Source: Bacteroidales bacterium (GTDB lineage Bacteria; Bacteroidota; Bacteroidia; Bacteroidales; Tenuifilaceae). Taken from it: DNA of 15,028 bases. The stretch lies in contig JACJXC010000013.1 in the NCBI GenBank assembly GCA_020636835.1, positions 1 through 15,028 of the forward strand, in the 5' to 3' direction. Numbering within the stretch: position 1 is the first letter of the stretch; each line of letters starts with the position of its first letter. Both the position numbers and the translations under genes were made by a program. Shown in pieces: positions 6,625 through 13,425 of the stretch. The notes below the pieces were generated by a model, which had not been told where the DNA came from, did no database searches, and was given only the letters and a program-made list of their open reading frames with translations.

Positions 6625-7605
6625 TTAGTACACCAACAAATTACACCCCCTAATCGGGGCATTATCCATTCGGCCCATCACTTCAAAACTGCCATCGGCA
6701 AAGAGTTTTCCCATATCCTGGGTTTGGATAAAGGAGCAGGAGTTTACGTTGGCTAAATCGATAACGTTTATTGCACCGCTACTTGCGGTGGTTTTTGTAT
6801 TTAGAGGGTCGTATGGGTCTCTTAAAAGGATTTTCATCCACGGTGGGCATCGGAAAATGCCATTCCCGTTGGAGTACGCTTGCGAGAGCAGCTCGGTCAT
6901 TCCGTACTCGGAGTGTATTGTATCAACCCCAAACGATTTGCAAAGAATTGCGTGCAATTCCTCACGAATCATCTCCTTTCGGCGGCCTTTCATTCCGCCT
7001 GTTTCCATTACAATGGTATGGTTCAGGTTGAGGTTATATTTCTCGGCCAAATCGAGCAGAGCAAACGTTACGCCTATCAGTAAGCATTTTTGTCCGTTGG
7101 CGTTTAGTTTTACCAGCAAATCGACCAATTCGTCGTACTGGTTTAGGAAAAAGCCACTATTGGGGTTTTTGCTTTGCTTTATCAACTCATCAACCATATA
7201 CACCAGCGATGAGCCCGTACGTTCGAGGTATGCTGGGAGCAATGCAAGAATGCAATAGTCGCTAGGTTTTCCGTAAAACAGTTCAAATCCTCTGGCAAAG
7301 CTATCAACATAAAGCGATAAATCCGTAACCTGATGCCTACTAGTTTCAGTGCCAGTAGTACCACTGCTGGTAAAAATAATCTCAGGCGAAAGATTTTTAC
7401 CAATTACATCGTGGGTTTTAAAGAACTGTATTGGTAAGAATGGGATTTTCTCAATGGTATCAACGCTATTTGGATCAATACCTAAAAGAGTTACATATTC
7501 GTTGTAAACCTTTAGCGTGTTGTATTGATGACGAAAAACCTCAAGCGCTATCGCCCGAAATTCCTCGTTGCTGGATATGTTGAATATTTTGGATTTGATG
7601 TCCAT
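6625..7605 (-). CDS. LuxE/PaaK-like acyl-activating protein (ANL superfamily, no C-terminal subdomain)
   Basis: The protein has 326 residues. It carries the ANL phosphate-binding loop TSSGTTG (79-85), the HSEYGMTE motif (231-238), equivalent to the adenylate-forming motif with its TE pair, and GRMDNAPIRGCNLLVY (311-326). The chain ends there, about where the roughly 100-residue mobile C-terminal subdomain of acyl-CoA ligases would begin. LuxE acyl-protein synthetases share this short form: they adenylate a fatty acid and transfer it to their own Cys or a partner. No lux genes are present. In Bacteroidota such proteins are usually annotated simply as acyl transferases, and the substrate is unknown. 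The start ATG is 61 bases after pgk, directly behind a hairpin with a T-run, so expression probably depends on read-through or a promoter overlapping the end of pgk. Confidence 0.8.
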   Translation of the reverse strand: MDIKSKIFNISSNEEFRAIALEVFRHQYNTLKVYNEYVTLLGIDPNSVDTIEKIPFLPIQFFKTHDVIGKNLSPEIIFTSSGTTGTETSRHQVTDLSLYVDSFARGFELFYGKPSDYCILALLPAYLERTGSSLVYMVDELIKQSKNPNSGFFLNQYDELVDLLVKLNANGQKCLLIGVTFALLDLAEKYNLNLNHTIVMETGGMKGRRKEMIREELHAILCKSFGVDTIHSEYGMTELLSQAYSNGNGIFRCPPWMKILLRDPYDPLNTKTTASSGAINVIDLANVNSCSFIQTQDMGKLFADGSFEVMGRMDNAPIRGCNLLVY

Positions 7606-7612
7606 ACGTATT

Positions 7613-7653
7613 AAAAAAATAACCCTGTCAGGGTTTAAAATCCTGACAGGGTT
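7613..7653 (-). terminator. Hairpin and T-run downstream of pgk
   Basis: AACCCTGTCAGG (7621-7632) is perfectly complementary to CCTGACAGGGTT (7642-7653), giving a 12-bp stem with a 9-base loop. On the minus strand it is followed by one A and seven Ts (7619-7613), the form of an intrinsic terminator after pgk. AACCCTGTCAGGGTT (7621-7635) is also a palindrome on its own, so alternative pairing is possible. Similar CCTGACAGGGTT units occur, from memory, in other Bacteroidota intergenic regions. Confidence 0.75.
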
Positions 7654-7665
7654 GGTTGCAAAAAA

Positions 7666-8928
7666 TTATCCTCTAATAGCCTTAATACCTGGAAGTTCTT
7701 TGCCTTCCATGTACTCCAACATAGCGCCACCGCCAGTTGAAACGTACGATATTTTATCGGCTAGTTTGTTCTTGTTAACAGCTGCAACGGAATCGCCACC
7801 ACCCACAAGGCTGAAAGCGCCTTTCTCGGTAGCAGCCGCAATTGCCTTAGCAATTTCGGAAGTTCCCTGAGCGAATTTCTCCATTTCGAACACTCCCATT
7901 GGGCCATTCCAAAGGATAGTTTTGGACTCAGAAATTACTTTCGATAGTATTTTAACTGATTCAGATGCAATATCTAATCCCATCCAACCATCGGGGGTTT
8001 GGTCAATTGCGGTGATTTTGGTGTTTGCATTAGCATCAAAGGCATCGGCATTAACTGCATCAACAGGAAGGTAAACCTTTACGCCTTTGGCTTTGGCTTT
8101 CTCAAGGAGTTGCTTTGCGAGGTCGAGTTTATCCTCCTCGCAGATAGATTTACCAATCTTTCCACCCTGAGCCTTGATGAAAGTATAGGTCATACCACCA
8201 CCAATAATCAGGTTATCAACTCTTTCTAAAAGATTTTCGATAATTAGAATCTTATCGGAAACCTTTGCTCCACCCATAATTGCAGTGAAAGGTTTTTCGG
8301 GAGCCTTAAGCACCTTATCCATAGCGTTTAGCTCGCTGTTGATAAGAAAGCCAAACATGCTATCGTTTGGAAAATGTGCAGCAATAAGAGCTGTGGAAGC
8401 GTGAGCGCGGTGAGCGGTTCCAAAAGCATCGTTTACATAGCAATTTGCATAACCAGCAAGCTGCTTTACAAAGTTCTTTTGGCTCTCCTTAACTCTTACT
8501 TTAGCCTCTTTCTTTTGTTCTTCGGTAGCATCTTCGGGTAAACTGTAAGCCTTACCCTCTTCCTCTTCGTAGTACCTTAGGTTTTCGAGAACAAGAACTT
8601 CGCCAGCCTTAAGTTCAGCGGCAAGTTTCTTTGCTTCATCGCTAGCACAATCAGGTGCAAACTTCACCTTCATTCCAAGGTTTTTCTCAATTGCAGGTAA
8701 AACGTGCTTTAGAGAGTATTTATCTTGTGGTTTTCCATCGGGACGGCCAAGGTGCGACATAAGAATTGCCGAACCGCCATCTTTCAAAATCTTCTTAATT
8801 GTTGGAAGTGCACCGCGGATGCGGGTATCGTCGGTAACCTCAAAGGTCTTTTTGTCGAGGGGAACATTGAAGTCAACCCTAACAATGGCTTTCTTGCCAT
8901 TAAAGTTGTAGTTATCAATCAGTATCAT
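7666..8928 (-). CDS. pgk: Phosphoglycerate kinase
   Basis: PGK transfers phosphate from 1,3-bisphosphoglycerate to ADP in glycolysis, and the reverse in gluconeogenesis, in the cytosol. All family landmarks are visible: RVDFNVPLD (17-25), SHLGRPDGK, the N-domain DAFGTAHRAHAS, GGAKVSDK, GGGMTYTF, WNGPMGVFE and the nucleotide-binding GGGDSVAAV near the C-terminus. The 420 residues are about 25-30 more than the E. coli enzyme. The extra length is a charged insert after LRYYEEEEGKAYSLPEDA, which I recall from Bacteroidota PGKs. The ATG at 8928 is the only Met before the conserved start (ILIDNYNFNGKKAIVR). It is followed by a strong hairpin terminator and preceded by a promoter-like element at 8956-8963. 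Confidence 0.98.
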   Translation of the reverse strand: MILIDNYNFNGKKAIVRVDFNVPLDKKTFEVTDDTRIRGALPTIKKILKDGGSAILMSHLGRPDGKPQDKYSLKHVLPAIEKNLGMKVKFAPDCASDEAKKLAAELKAGEVLVLENLRYYEEEEGKAYSLPEDATEEQKKEAKVRVKESQKNFVKQLAGYANCYVNDAFGTAHRAHASTALIAAHFPNDSMFGFLINSELNAMDKVLKAPEKPFTAIMGGAKVSDKILIIENLLERVDNLIIGGGMTYTFIKAQGGKIGKSICEEDKLDLAKQLLEKAKAKGVKVYLPVDAVNADAFDANANTKITAIDQTPDGWMGLDIASESVKILSKVISESKTILWNGPMGVFEMEKFAQGTSEIAKAIAAATEKGAFSLVGGGDSVAAVNKNKLADKISYVSTGGGAMLEYMEGKELPGIKAIRG

Positions 8929-8955
8929 AATCTTTTATCATATTAGTTACGCAAA

Positions 8956-8963
8956 CAAAATTA
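8956..8963 (-). promoter_or_regulatory. Predicted -7 promoter element of pgk
   Basis: The minus strand reads TAATTTTG, an exact fit to TAnnTTTG, 27 bases before the pgk ATG. A TTG lies about 25 bases further upstream as a possible -33 element; that spacing is at the long end. Confidence 0.5.
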
Positions 8964-9076
8964 CGAAATTGGTTTTGATTACAGGCTTCAATTTAACTAC
9001 TTTTCACGCAATCGATTGATTTCGGAATATACCCCGGCCGTTTGTTTCCATCGACAGAAAAAATGAACATTTGGGA

Positions 9077-9120
9077 TTCCTTTAACTTCCTTTAACTTCC
9101 TCTAACTTCATTCAACTTCG
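9077..9120. repeat. About four tandem 10-bp repeats, consensus TTTAACTTCC
   Basis: Units begin at 9081 (TTTAACTTCC), 9091 (TTTAACTTCC), 9101 (TCTAACTTCA) and 9111 (TTCAACTTCG), with a partial unit before them. The first two are identical and the others differ at two to three bases. They lie in the 261-base region between the divergent pgk and holB genes, about 36 bases upstream of the holB -7 element. Confidence 0.85.
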
Positions 9121-9155
9121 TTTCATCCCCGTGCAAAAAAATAATATTTTTAATG

Positions 9156-9163
9156 TAAGTTTG
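9156..9163 (+). promoter_or_regulatory. Predicted -7 promoter element of holB
   Basis: TAAGTTTG fits TAnnTTTG exactly, 26 bases before the ATG at 9190. Unusually for this window, a purine-rich GGGAG (9179-9183) stands six bases before the start codon and may act as a ribosome binding site. Confidence 0.55.
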
Positions 9164-9189
9164 ACATCTGTAATTAACGGGAGATAATA

Positions 9190-10332
9190 ATGCAATTCAA
9201 GGATATAGTTGGGCAGGAAAAGGTAAAGCAGCGGCTTATTCAGGCTACAAAGGAGAGTCGGATTCCGCATGCGCAGCTTTTTGTTGGGTCGTCGGGAACA
9301 GGTAAGCTGGCATTAGCCATAGCCTATGCGCAGTACATTATGTGCGAGAACAAGGGCGATAACGATTCGTGCGGGGTGTGCCCGTCGTGTAAAAAAATAT
9401 CGAAATTAATTCATCCCGATTTACACTTTGTATATCCCGCAAAGGCTAAAGCCGAGAGCAGTAGCAGCGACGATGATTCCGACAAAGCCGAGGATACCCT
9501 CGCATCATGGCGCGAGGCGATACTCTCAAACCCATACTTTGGTGAGAACGATTGGTACGCCATGATTGGGATGGAGAACAAGCAGGGGATTATAAGTACC
9601 GCAGCGGCTTCTGATGTAATCCGCAAGTTAAACCTAAAGAGTTTTGAGAACGATTATAAGGTGATGATTATTTGGTTGCCCGAGCGGATGAACAATCAGG
9701 CATCCAATAAATTGTTAAAGATGATTGAGGAGCCGCCTGCCAAAACGGTGTTTCTGATGGTTAGCGAGAATCCCAACCTCATAATCAAAACCATCCTTTC
9801 GCGAACGCAGCAAATCATGGTACCGCCAATTGCCCGCGAGAGTATTGCCACTGCACTGCTCGAGAAATTCAATCTTGATCCCGCAAAGGCGCAAGATATT
9901 AGCCGGATAGCCAATGGCAACTACTATACAGCCCTACAATTGCTCGACAGCAACGAGAATGAGTATTTTGACTTGTACCGTAGGTTGATGCGGTTATGCT
10001 ATGCCAAGGATGTTATCGGATTGCTGGATTGGGTTGATGATGTGGCTCGCTTAGGACGCGAAAACCAGAAGGAGTTTCTGAACTACTCGCTGGGGCTTAC
10101 CCGCGAAAGTTTGATGTTGAATGCCGGGTTGGACGATATTTCGTACTTAATGGGCGAGGAGGCCGATTTTGGGCAAAAATTCTCACCATTCATCGGCGTT
10201 GAAAATATTTTTGGGATAACCAATGAGTTTACTCAGGCTTATGAGTGCATTATGCAGAATGGGAATCCGGCAATTGTGTTTACCCATTTTGCCATGCGGA
10301 TGATTAAGCTGGTGCCCAATAAGCCATTATAG
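9190..10332 (+). CDS. holB: DNA polymerase III delta' subunit (clamp loader)
   Basis: Delta' is the structural AAA+ subunit of the clamp loader that opens the sliding clamp for replication. The 380-residue protein begins with FKDIVGQEKVKQRLIQA. It has a Walker A-like loop GSSGTGKL (33-40), with Leu in place of the usual Ser/Thr, and a zinc-binding set C52, C61, C64, C67. EEPPAKTVFLMVSENP is the sensor 1 region, and TILSRTQ stands in the place of the SRC arginine-finger motif, with Thr for Cys. The degenerate Walker A suits a delta' that does not hydrolyse ATP. Between the zinc finger and the Trp-rich segment (DTLASWREA...NDWYAMIG) is a Ser/Asp-rich linker (about 88-101), probably disordered. 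The C-terminal third is divergent, as is usual in this phylum. DnaX was considered, but the loop and length favour HolB. Confidence 0.9.
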   Translation: MQFKDIVGQEKVKQRLIQATKESRIPHAQLFVGSSGTGKLALAIAYAQYIMCENKGDNDSCGVCPSCKKISKLIHPDLHFVYPAKAKAESSSSDDDSDKAEDTLASWREAILSNPYFGENDWYAMIGMENKQGIISTAAASDVIRKLNLKSFENDYKVMIIWLPERMNNQASNKLLKMIEEPPAKTVFLMVSENPNLIIKTILSRTQQIMVPPIARESIATALLEKFNLDPAKAQDISRIANGNYYTALQLLDSNENEYFDLYRRLMRLCYAKDVIGLLDWVDDVARLGRENQKEFLNYSLGLTRESLMLNAGLDDISYLMGEEADFGQKFSPFIGVENIFGITNEFTQAYECIMQNGNPAIVFTHFAMRMIKLVPNKPL

Positions 10333-10430
10333 TAATCGGTAAATAGGTATAATTGATATTTGAATAGTTATCATCCATTAACAACCTAGCTTTTTTGACT
10401 AGTTCACCGAAGGTAATAAACATAATTTGC

Positions 10431-10440
10431 TAACTTTGCA
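10431..10440 (+). promoter_or_regulatory. Predicted -7 promoter element of ricT-gldH
   Basis: TAACTTTGCA matches TAnnTTTG with the CA extension, 19 bases before the ATG at 10460. It lies inside a longer open frame starting at an ATG at 10427, which argues that the true start is 10460. Confidence 0.65.
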
Positions 10441-10459
10441 AATTCTACAAACAATTACA

Positions 10460-11617
10460 ATGGAAAAAAGTACCAGTTCAAGGGGGGTAAAGCTATCCGG
10501 ATCAGATGCTACGGAGCACACTGCGAATTGTTCGCATGGTTGTTCCAAACTTAGCACCTACGATTGGGTTGCCGACCTGCCCAAAACGCTGCAAACCTAC
10601 GATATAGTTGAAGTTCAGTTTAAGAATACACGTAAGGGGTTTTACCGTAACGCCAATCAGCTGAATCTTAATAAGGGCGATATTATTGCCGTGGAGGCAT
10701 CGCCAGGCCACGATATTGGTGTTGTTTCGCTTACCGGGTGGCTTGTTGAGCGCCAAGTTAAGCGCGTGGGATTCAATACCCAAACTTCCGATTTTAAAAA
10801 GGTATACCGCAAAGCTAAACAGGTTGATATTGAGAAATGGCTCGAGGCCATATCGCTGGAGCAAACCACAATGATTAAGGCTCGCCAAATTGCTGACGAT
10901 TTGAAGCTCAACATGAAGATTGGCGATGTGGAGTATCAGGGCGATAAAACCAAGGCCATATTTTACTATATTGCCGACGACAGGGTCGATTTCCGTGAGT
11001 TAATCAAAGTTTTGGCCGAGGAATTCAAGGTGCGTATCGAGATGCGCCAGATTGGTGCACGTCAGGAGGCTGGCCGTATTGGCGGAATTGGTTCGTGCGG
11101 TCGCGAGCTTTGCTGCTCGTCGTGGATTTCGCATTTCGACTCTGTAAGCACCAATTCTGCCAAGGTTCAGGAGATATCCCTTAATCCACAGAAACTTGCC
11201 GGGCAGTGCGGAAAATTAAAGTGCTGCCTCAACTACGAGTTCGATTGCTATGTTGATGCCCGCAAGGACTTCCCCGATACCCAGATCCCCTTGGAAACCA
11301 AGGAGGCCACTTACTACCACTTCAAAACAGACATCTTCAAGCGCTCGATGTGGTTTAGTAGCGATCAGGGATCATCGGTCAACCTGGTTGAGGTTTCGGT
11401 TGATCGGGTTAAAGAGATTGTCGCGCTTAACAAAAAGGGCATAAAAGTTAATAAACTGATCGATTCGCTCGGATCCGACGACAAGCGTGTACAGCCAATT
11501 GGGTTTACCGACGGGCTGGAGGAGAATAGTTTAACCCGTTTCGACGCTAAGGCTCAGCATAAAAAGAAAAAAAAGAAAAGTAGGTACAAAGGAAATCAAA
11601 ACCAGAAGAATGAGTAG
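10460..11617 (+). CDS. ricT: PSP1 domain protein, RicT/YaaT family
   Basis: The protein has 385 residues from the ATG at 10460; the in-frame ATG at 10427 lies upstream of the predicted promoter and was rejected. The PSP1 C-terminal core is clear: IGARQEAGRIGGIGSCGREL (about 198-217), then CCSSW (218-222), and CGKLKCCLNYE (250-260), with cysteines 213, 218, 219, 250, 255, 256 and 263. In Bacillus the homologue RicT works in an Fe-S-containing complex with RicA and RicF that directs RNase Y to mRNA. Whether that complex exists here is unknown. Two more cysteines (C24, C28) start a conserved-looking CSHGC...YDWVADLP segment. The tail is lysine-rich (KKKKKKSRYKGNQNQK), suggesting RNA or nucleic acid contact. 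The last eight bases overlap gldH. Confidence 0.88.
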   Translation: MEKSTSSRGVKLSGSDATEHTANCSHGCSKLSTYDWVADLPKTLQTYDIVEVQFKNTRKGFYRNANQLNLNKGDIIAVEASPGHDIGVVSLTGWLVERQVKRVGFNTQTSDFKKVYRKAKQVDIEKWLEAISLEQTTMIKARQIADDLKLNMKIGDVEYQGDKTKAIFYYIADDRVDFRELIKVLAEEFKVRIEMRQIGARQEAGRIGGIGSCGRELCCSSWISHFDSVSTNSAKVQEISLNPQKLAGQCGKLKCCLNYEFDCYVDARKDFPDTQIPLETKEATYYHFKTDIFKRSMWFSSDQGSSVNLVEVSVDRVKEIVALNKKGIKVNKLIDSLGSDDKRVQPIGFTDGLEENSLTRFDAKAQHKKKKKKSRYKGNQNQKNE

Positions 11618-12083
11618 ACGTTTTGTTTTTTTGCTATTCGTTTCGGCGTTTTTTGTTGCTTGCGATAGGAGCGCTGTGTTCGACCAGTCCGTTATAATTC
11701 CCAATGAGGAATGGAATAAGGACAGTTTGGCTGTTTTTACAATTCCGGTAACCGATACCATTGTGGCCTACAATCTTTTTGTGAACATCAGGAATAATGA
11801 AGACTATCAGTTTCAAAACTTTTACCTTTTTATCGATATTCATGCTCCAAATGGCGCATTTATTCGCGATACCTTTGAGTGCTACCTGGCCGACGACCAT
11901 GGCAAATGGTTCGGAAAGGGTAGGGGTAGAATATACGACAACCGGTTTCTCTACCGGCGATCGGTAAAATTTTCCACCCGTGGCGATTACCGTGTTCAAC
12001 TTCAGCAGGCCATGCGGGTTGATAATCTGAAAGGATTGGTTAATGTTGGCGTTCGGATGGAGCGCGAGGGGGCTTCCCAATAG
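11610..12083 (+). CDS. gldH: GldH-like gliding motility lipoprotein
   Basis: The 157-residue protein starts with a lipoprotein signal peptide (RRFVFLLFVSAFFVAC). The predicted lipobox is FVAC, with C18 as the lipidated residue, followed by Asp. The mature chain matches GldH: FTIPVTDTIVAYNLFVNIRN, then YQFQNFYLFIDI and a C-terminal half with FGKGRGRIYDNRFLYRRSVKF. In Flavobacterium, GldH is needed for gliding and type IX secretion, but homologues occur in many non-gliding Bacteroidota, so motility should not be assumed. The ATG overlaps the ricT stop by eight bases, which implies coupled translation. The same pairing is, from memory, frequent in the phylum. Confidence 0.85.
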   Translation: MSRRFVFLLFVSAFFVACDRSAVFDQSVIIPNEEWNKDSLAVFTIPVTDTIVAYNLFVNIRNNEDYQFQNFYLFIDIHAPNGAFIRDTFECYLADDHGKWFGKGRGRIYDNRFLYRRSVKFSTRGDYRVQLQQAMRVDNLKGLVNVGVRMEREGASQ

Positions 12084-12114
12084 CATTTCTATTGTACAAT
12101 AATCATTATTTTTT

Positions 12115-12828
12115 GTGGGAAAGAATAAAATTAGGCGATTTGCTGAAAATGAGACCTTCGAGAATCTTTTTCAGCCAACAATGGAGCAAATTCTGAATGC
12201 CGATTTCGAGCTCAAAGGTGAGTGGCGCGCTAAATACTTCAAAAATAGTAACCCTGTAGTGCTCGAGGTGGGGTGTGGTCGTGGCGAGTACACCGTGGGT
12301 TTAGCCCAGATGTTCCCGGGTAAGAGCTTTATCGGAGTCGATATTAAGGGTGCTCGCCTGTGGCGGGGGGCTAAAACTGCCGTTGAGGGAAAGATGGGCA
12401 ATGTTGCTTTTATTAGAACTAGGATAGAACAAATAGCCTCGTTTTTTGCGCCCAACGAGGTGGATGAGATATGGATCACTTTTCCCGATCCGCAGCCGCG
12501 TGCCAAACGATCGCTTAAGCGCTTATCGTCGAGCAGGTTTCTTAACCACTACGCCAAATTCCTTAAGCTTGGTGGTACTATTCATCTTAAAACCGATAGC
12601 CAGGCCTTACACGTCTACACCAAGGCTTTGATTGAGCGCAATAACCTCAAGGTTGATGTTTGTACTAACGATTTGTACTCTACGGTTACCGACGATCCTA
12701 TTCTGGGTATAAAAACCCATTACGAGCAGATATTCCTCGATCAGGGTATGCCCATCACCTATATTCGCTTTGAGTTGAACCACACAGGGCCATTCCATGA
12801 ACCCGAAATCATCGACGAGCAACGATAA
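12115..12828 (+). CDS. trmB: tRNA (guanine-N7-)-methyltransferase
   Basis: TrmB methylates G46 in the variable loop of many tRNAs using SAM. The 237-residue protein has motif I LEVGCGRGEYT (50-60), the acidic GVDIKGARLWRGA (74-86), the TrmB-specific ITFPDPQPRAKR...RL (121-137) that shapes the tRNA-binding and catalytic site, HLKTDS, and the C-terminal THYEQIF. The start is GTG at 12115, giving MGKNKIRRFAENETF, the normal beginning in Bacteroidota; no ATG is available before this motif. Its last 32 bases overlap the next gene in another frame. It follows gldH by 31 bases, which contain the short palindrome TATTGTACAATA (12090-12101). Confidence 0.95.
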   Translation: MGKNKIRRFAENETFENLFQPTMEQILNADFELKGEWRAKYFKNSNPVVLEVGCGRGEYTVGLAQMFPGKSFIGVDIKGARLWRGAKTAVEGKMGNVAFIRTRIEQIASFFAPNEVDEIWITFPDPQPRAKRSLKRLSSSRFLNHYAKFLKLGGTIHLKTDSQALHVYTKALIERNNLKVDVCTNDLYSTVTDDPILGIKTHYEQIFLDQGMPITYIRFELNHTGPFHEPEIIDEQR

Positions 12829-13147
12829 CTTTTTCGAAAAAGTTTACGAGGTAACCCTGCTGGTTCCCAAAGGGAGGGTTACCACTTATGGTGCAATTGC
12901 CCGGTATTTGGGGGCAGCGCAATCGGCACGAATGGTTGGTTGGGCTCTAAATGTTTGTAACACCTATCGCCAATGGGTTCCTGCGCATAGGGTGGTTAAC
13001 CGGGCAGGACAGTTAACTGGTAAAATTCATTTCCCGGGGAGTAATACCATGCAGGAATTGCTGGAGTCCGAGGGAATTAGGGTGGAGGATGGCGCTGTGG
13101 TTAATTTCGAAAATCATTTCTGGGATCCGAACATTGAGCTGCAATAG
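12797..13147 (+). CDS. Alkyltransferase-like (ATL) protein, MGMT homologue without the active-site Cys
   Basis: The 116-residue protein is the DNA-binding domain of the O6-alkylguanine alkyltransferase family. The helix-turn-helix region reads GRVTTYGAIARYLGAAQSARMVGWAL (26-51), with Tyr31 and Arg45 at the positions used for base flipping. The active site, normally PCHR, is PAHR (62-65), so the alkyl-accepting Cys is Ala and direct repair is not expected. Known ATLs (E. coli YbaZ with PWHR, yeast Atl1) bind O6-alkylguanine and pass the lesion to nucleotide excision repair; the same role is inferred here. The ATG lies inside the end of trmB (32-base overlap). No later Met precedes the conserved FFEKVYEVTLLVPKG, so this start is well supported. 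Confidence 0.9.
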   Translation: MNPKSSTSNDNFFEKVYEVTLLVPKGRVTTYGAIARYLGAAQSARMVGWALNVCNTYRQWVPAHRVVNRAGQLTGKIHFPGSNTMQELLESEGIRVEDGAVVNFENHFWDPNIELQ

Positions 13148-13394
13148 TTGTTATTGTTGTAAAAAAACAAACGGAGAGTTTTTTTGATGGAAGCATTTAC
13201 GGTTTCATCCTATGAAGGTTCTTGTATTGCTAAATATCATATTATAAGCATAATGCAATCAGAATGGATGATACCCGAAAGGTGTGCTGCTGGCAGTAGA
13301 GTGCACTGTGCGAGCTAAGCGGAGTGAAATATTCGTGGGTTATTCATCGGTGTTTGTGAATGTGTTCTATCGTGGATGTTTCATCAAATAAACT
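13148..13394. other. Intergenic region without a recognisable gene
   Basis: About 250 bases lie between the ATL gene and the mrp promoter. It holds an A7C/GT7 inverted repeat at 13161-13185 (weak) and a 22-codon ATG frame at 13253 without features. Mixed-composition sequence around 13270-13320 has small local hairpins such as CTGCTGGCAG. No coding, tRNA or insertion sequence feature was recognised. Confidence 0.4.
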
Positions 13395-13404
13395 TATCTT
13401 TGCG
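13395..13404 (+). promoter_or_regulatory. Predicted -7 promoter element of mrp-nfu
   Basis: TATCTTTGCG matches TAnnTTTG exactly, 21 bases before the ATG at 13426. No clear ribosome binding site follows, which is ordinary for this phylum. Confidence 0.65.
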
Positions 13405-13425
13405 TAATAATTCAAACTAATTGCC

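Noticed and set aside
6749..7258. 169-codon open frame on the plus strand
   Set aside because: It is antisense to the LuxE-like gene, and the translation resembles no family I know.
9081..9120. Tandem repeats as a CRISPR array
   Set aside because: Units are 10 bases without spacers, and no cas genes are present.
10427..10459. Earlier in-frame ATG for ricT
   Set aside because: The eleven extra codons cover the -7 element TAACTTTGCA, so they would lie upstream of or at the transcription start.
11634..12086. 150-codon open frame on the minus strand
   Set aside because: It is antisense to gldH, which has a clear lipoprotein signal and family motifs.
12090..12101. TATTGTACAATA palindrome before trmB
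   Set aside because: It is a perfect 12-base palindrome, but AT-rich and single. With no second site or nearby regulator it can be chance.
13161..13185. A7C/GT7 inverted repeat as terminator of trmB-ATL
   Set aside because: The stem is seven A-T pairs and one G-C pair with a nine-base loop, too weak to call a terminator with confidence.
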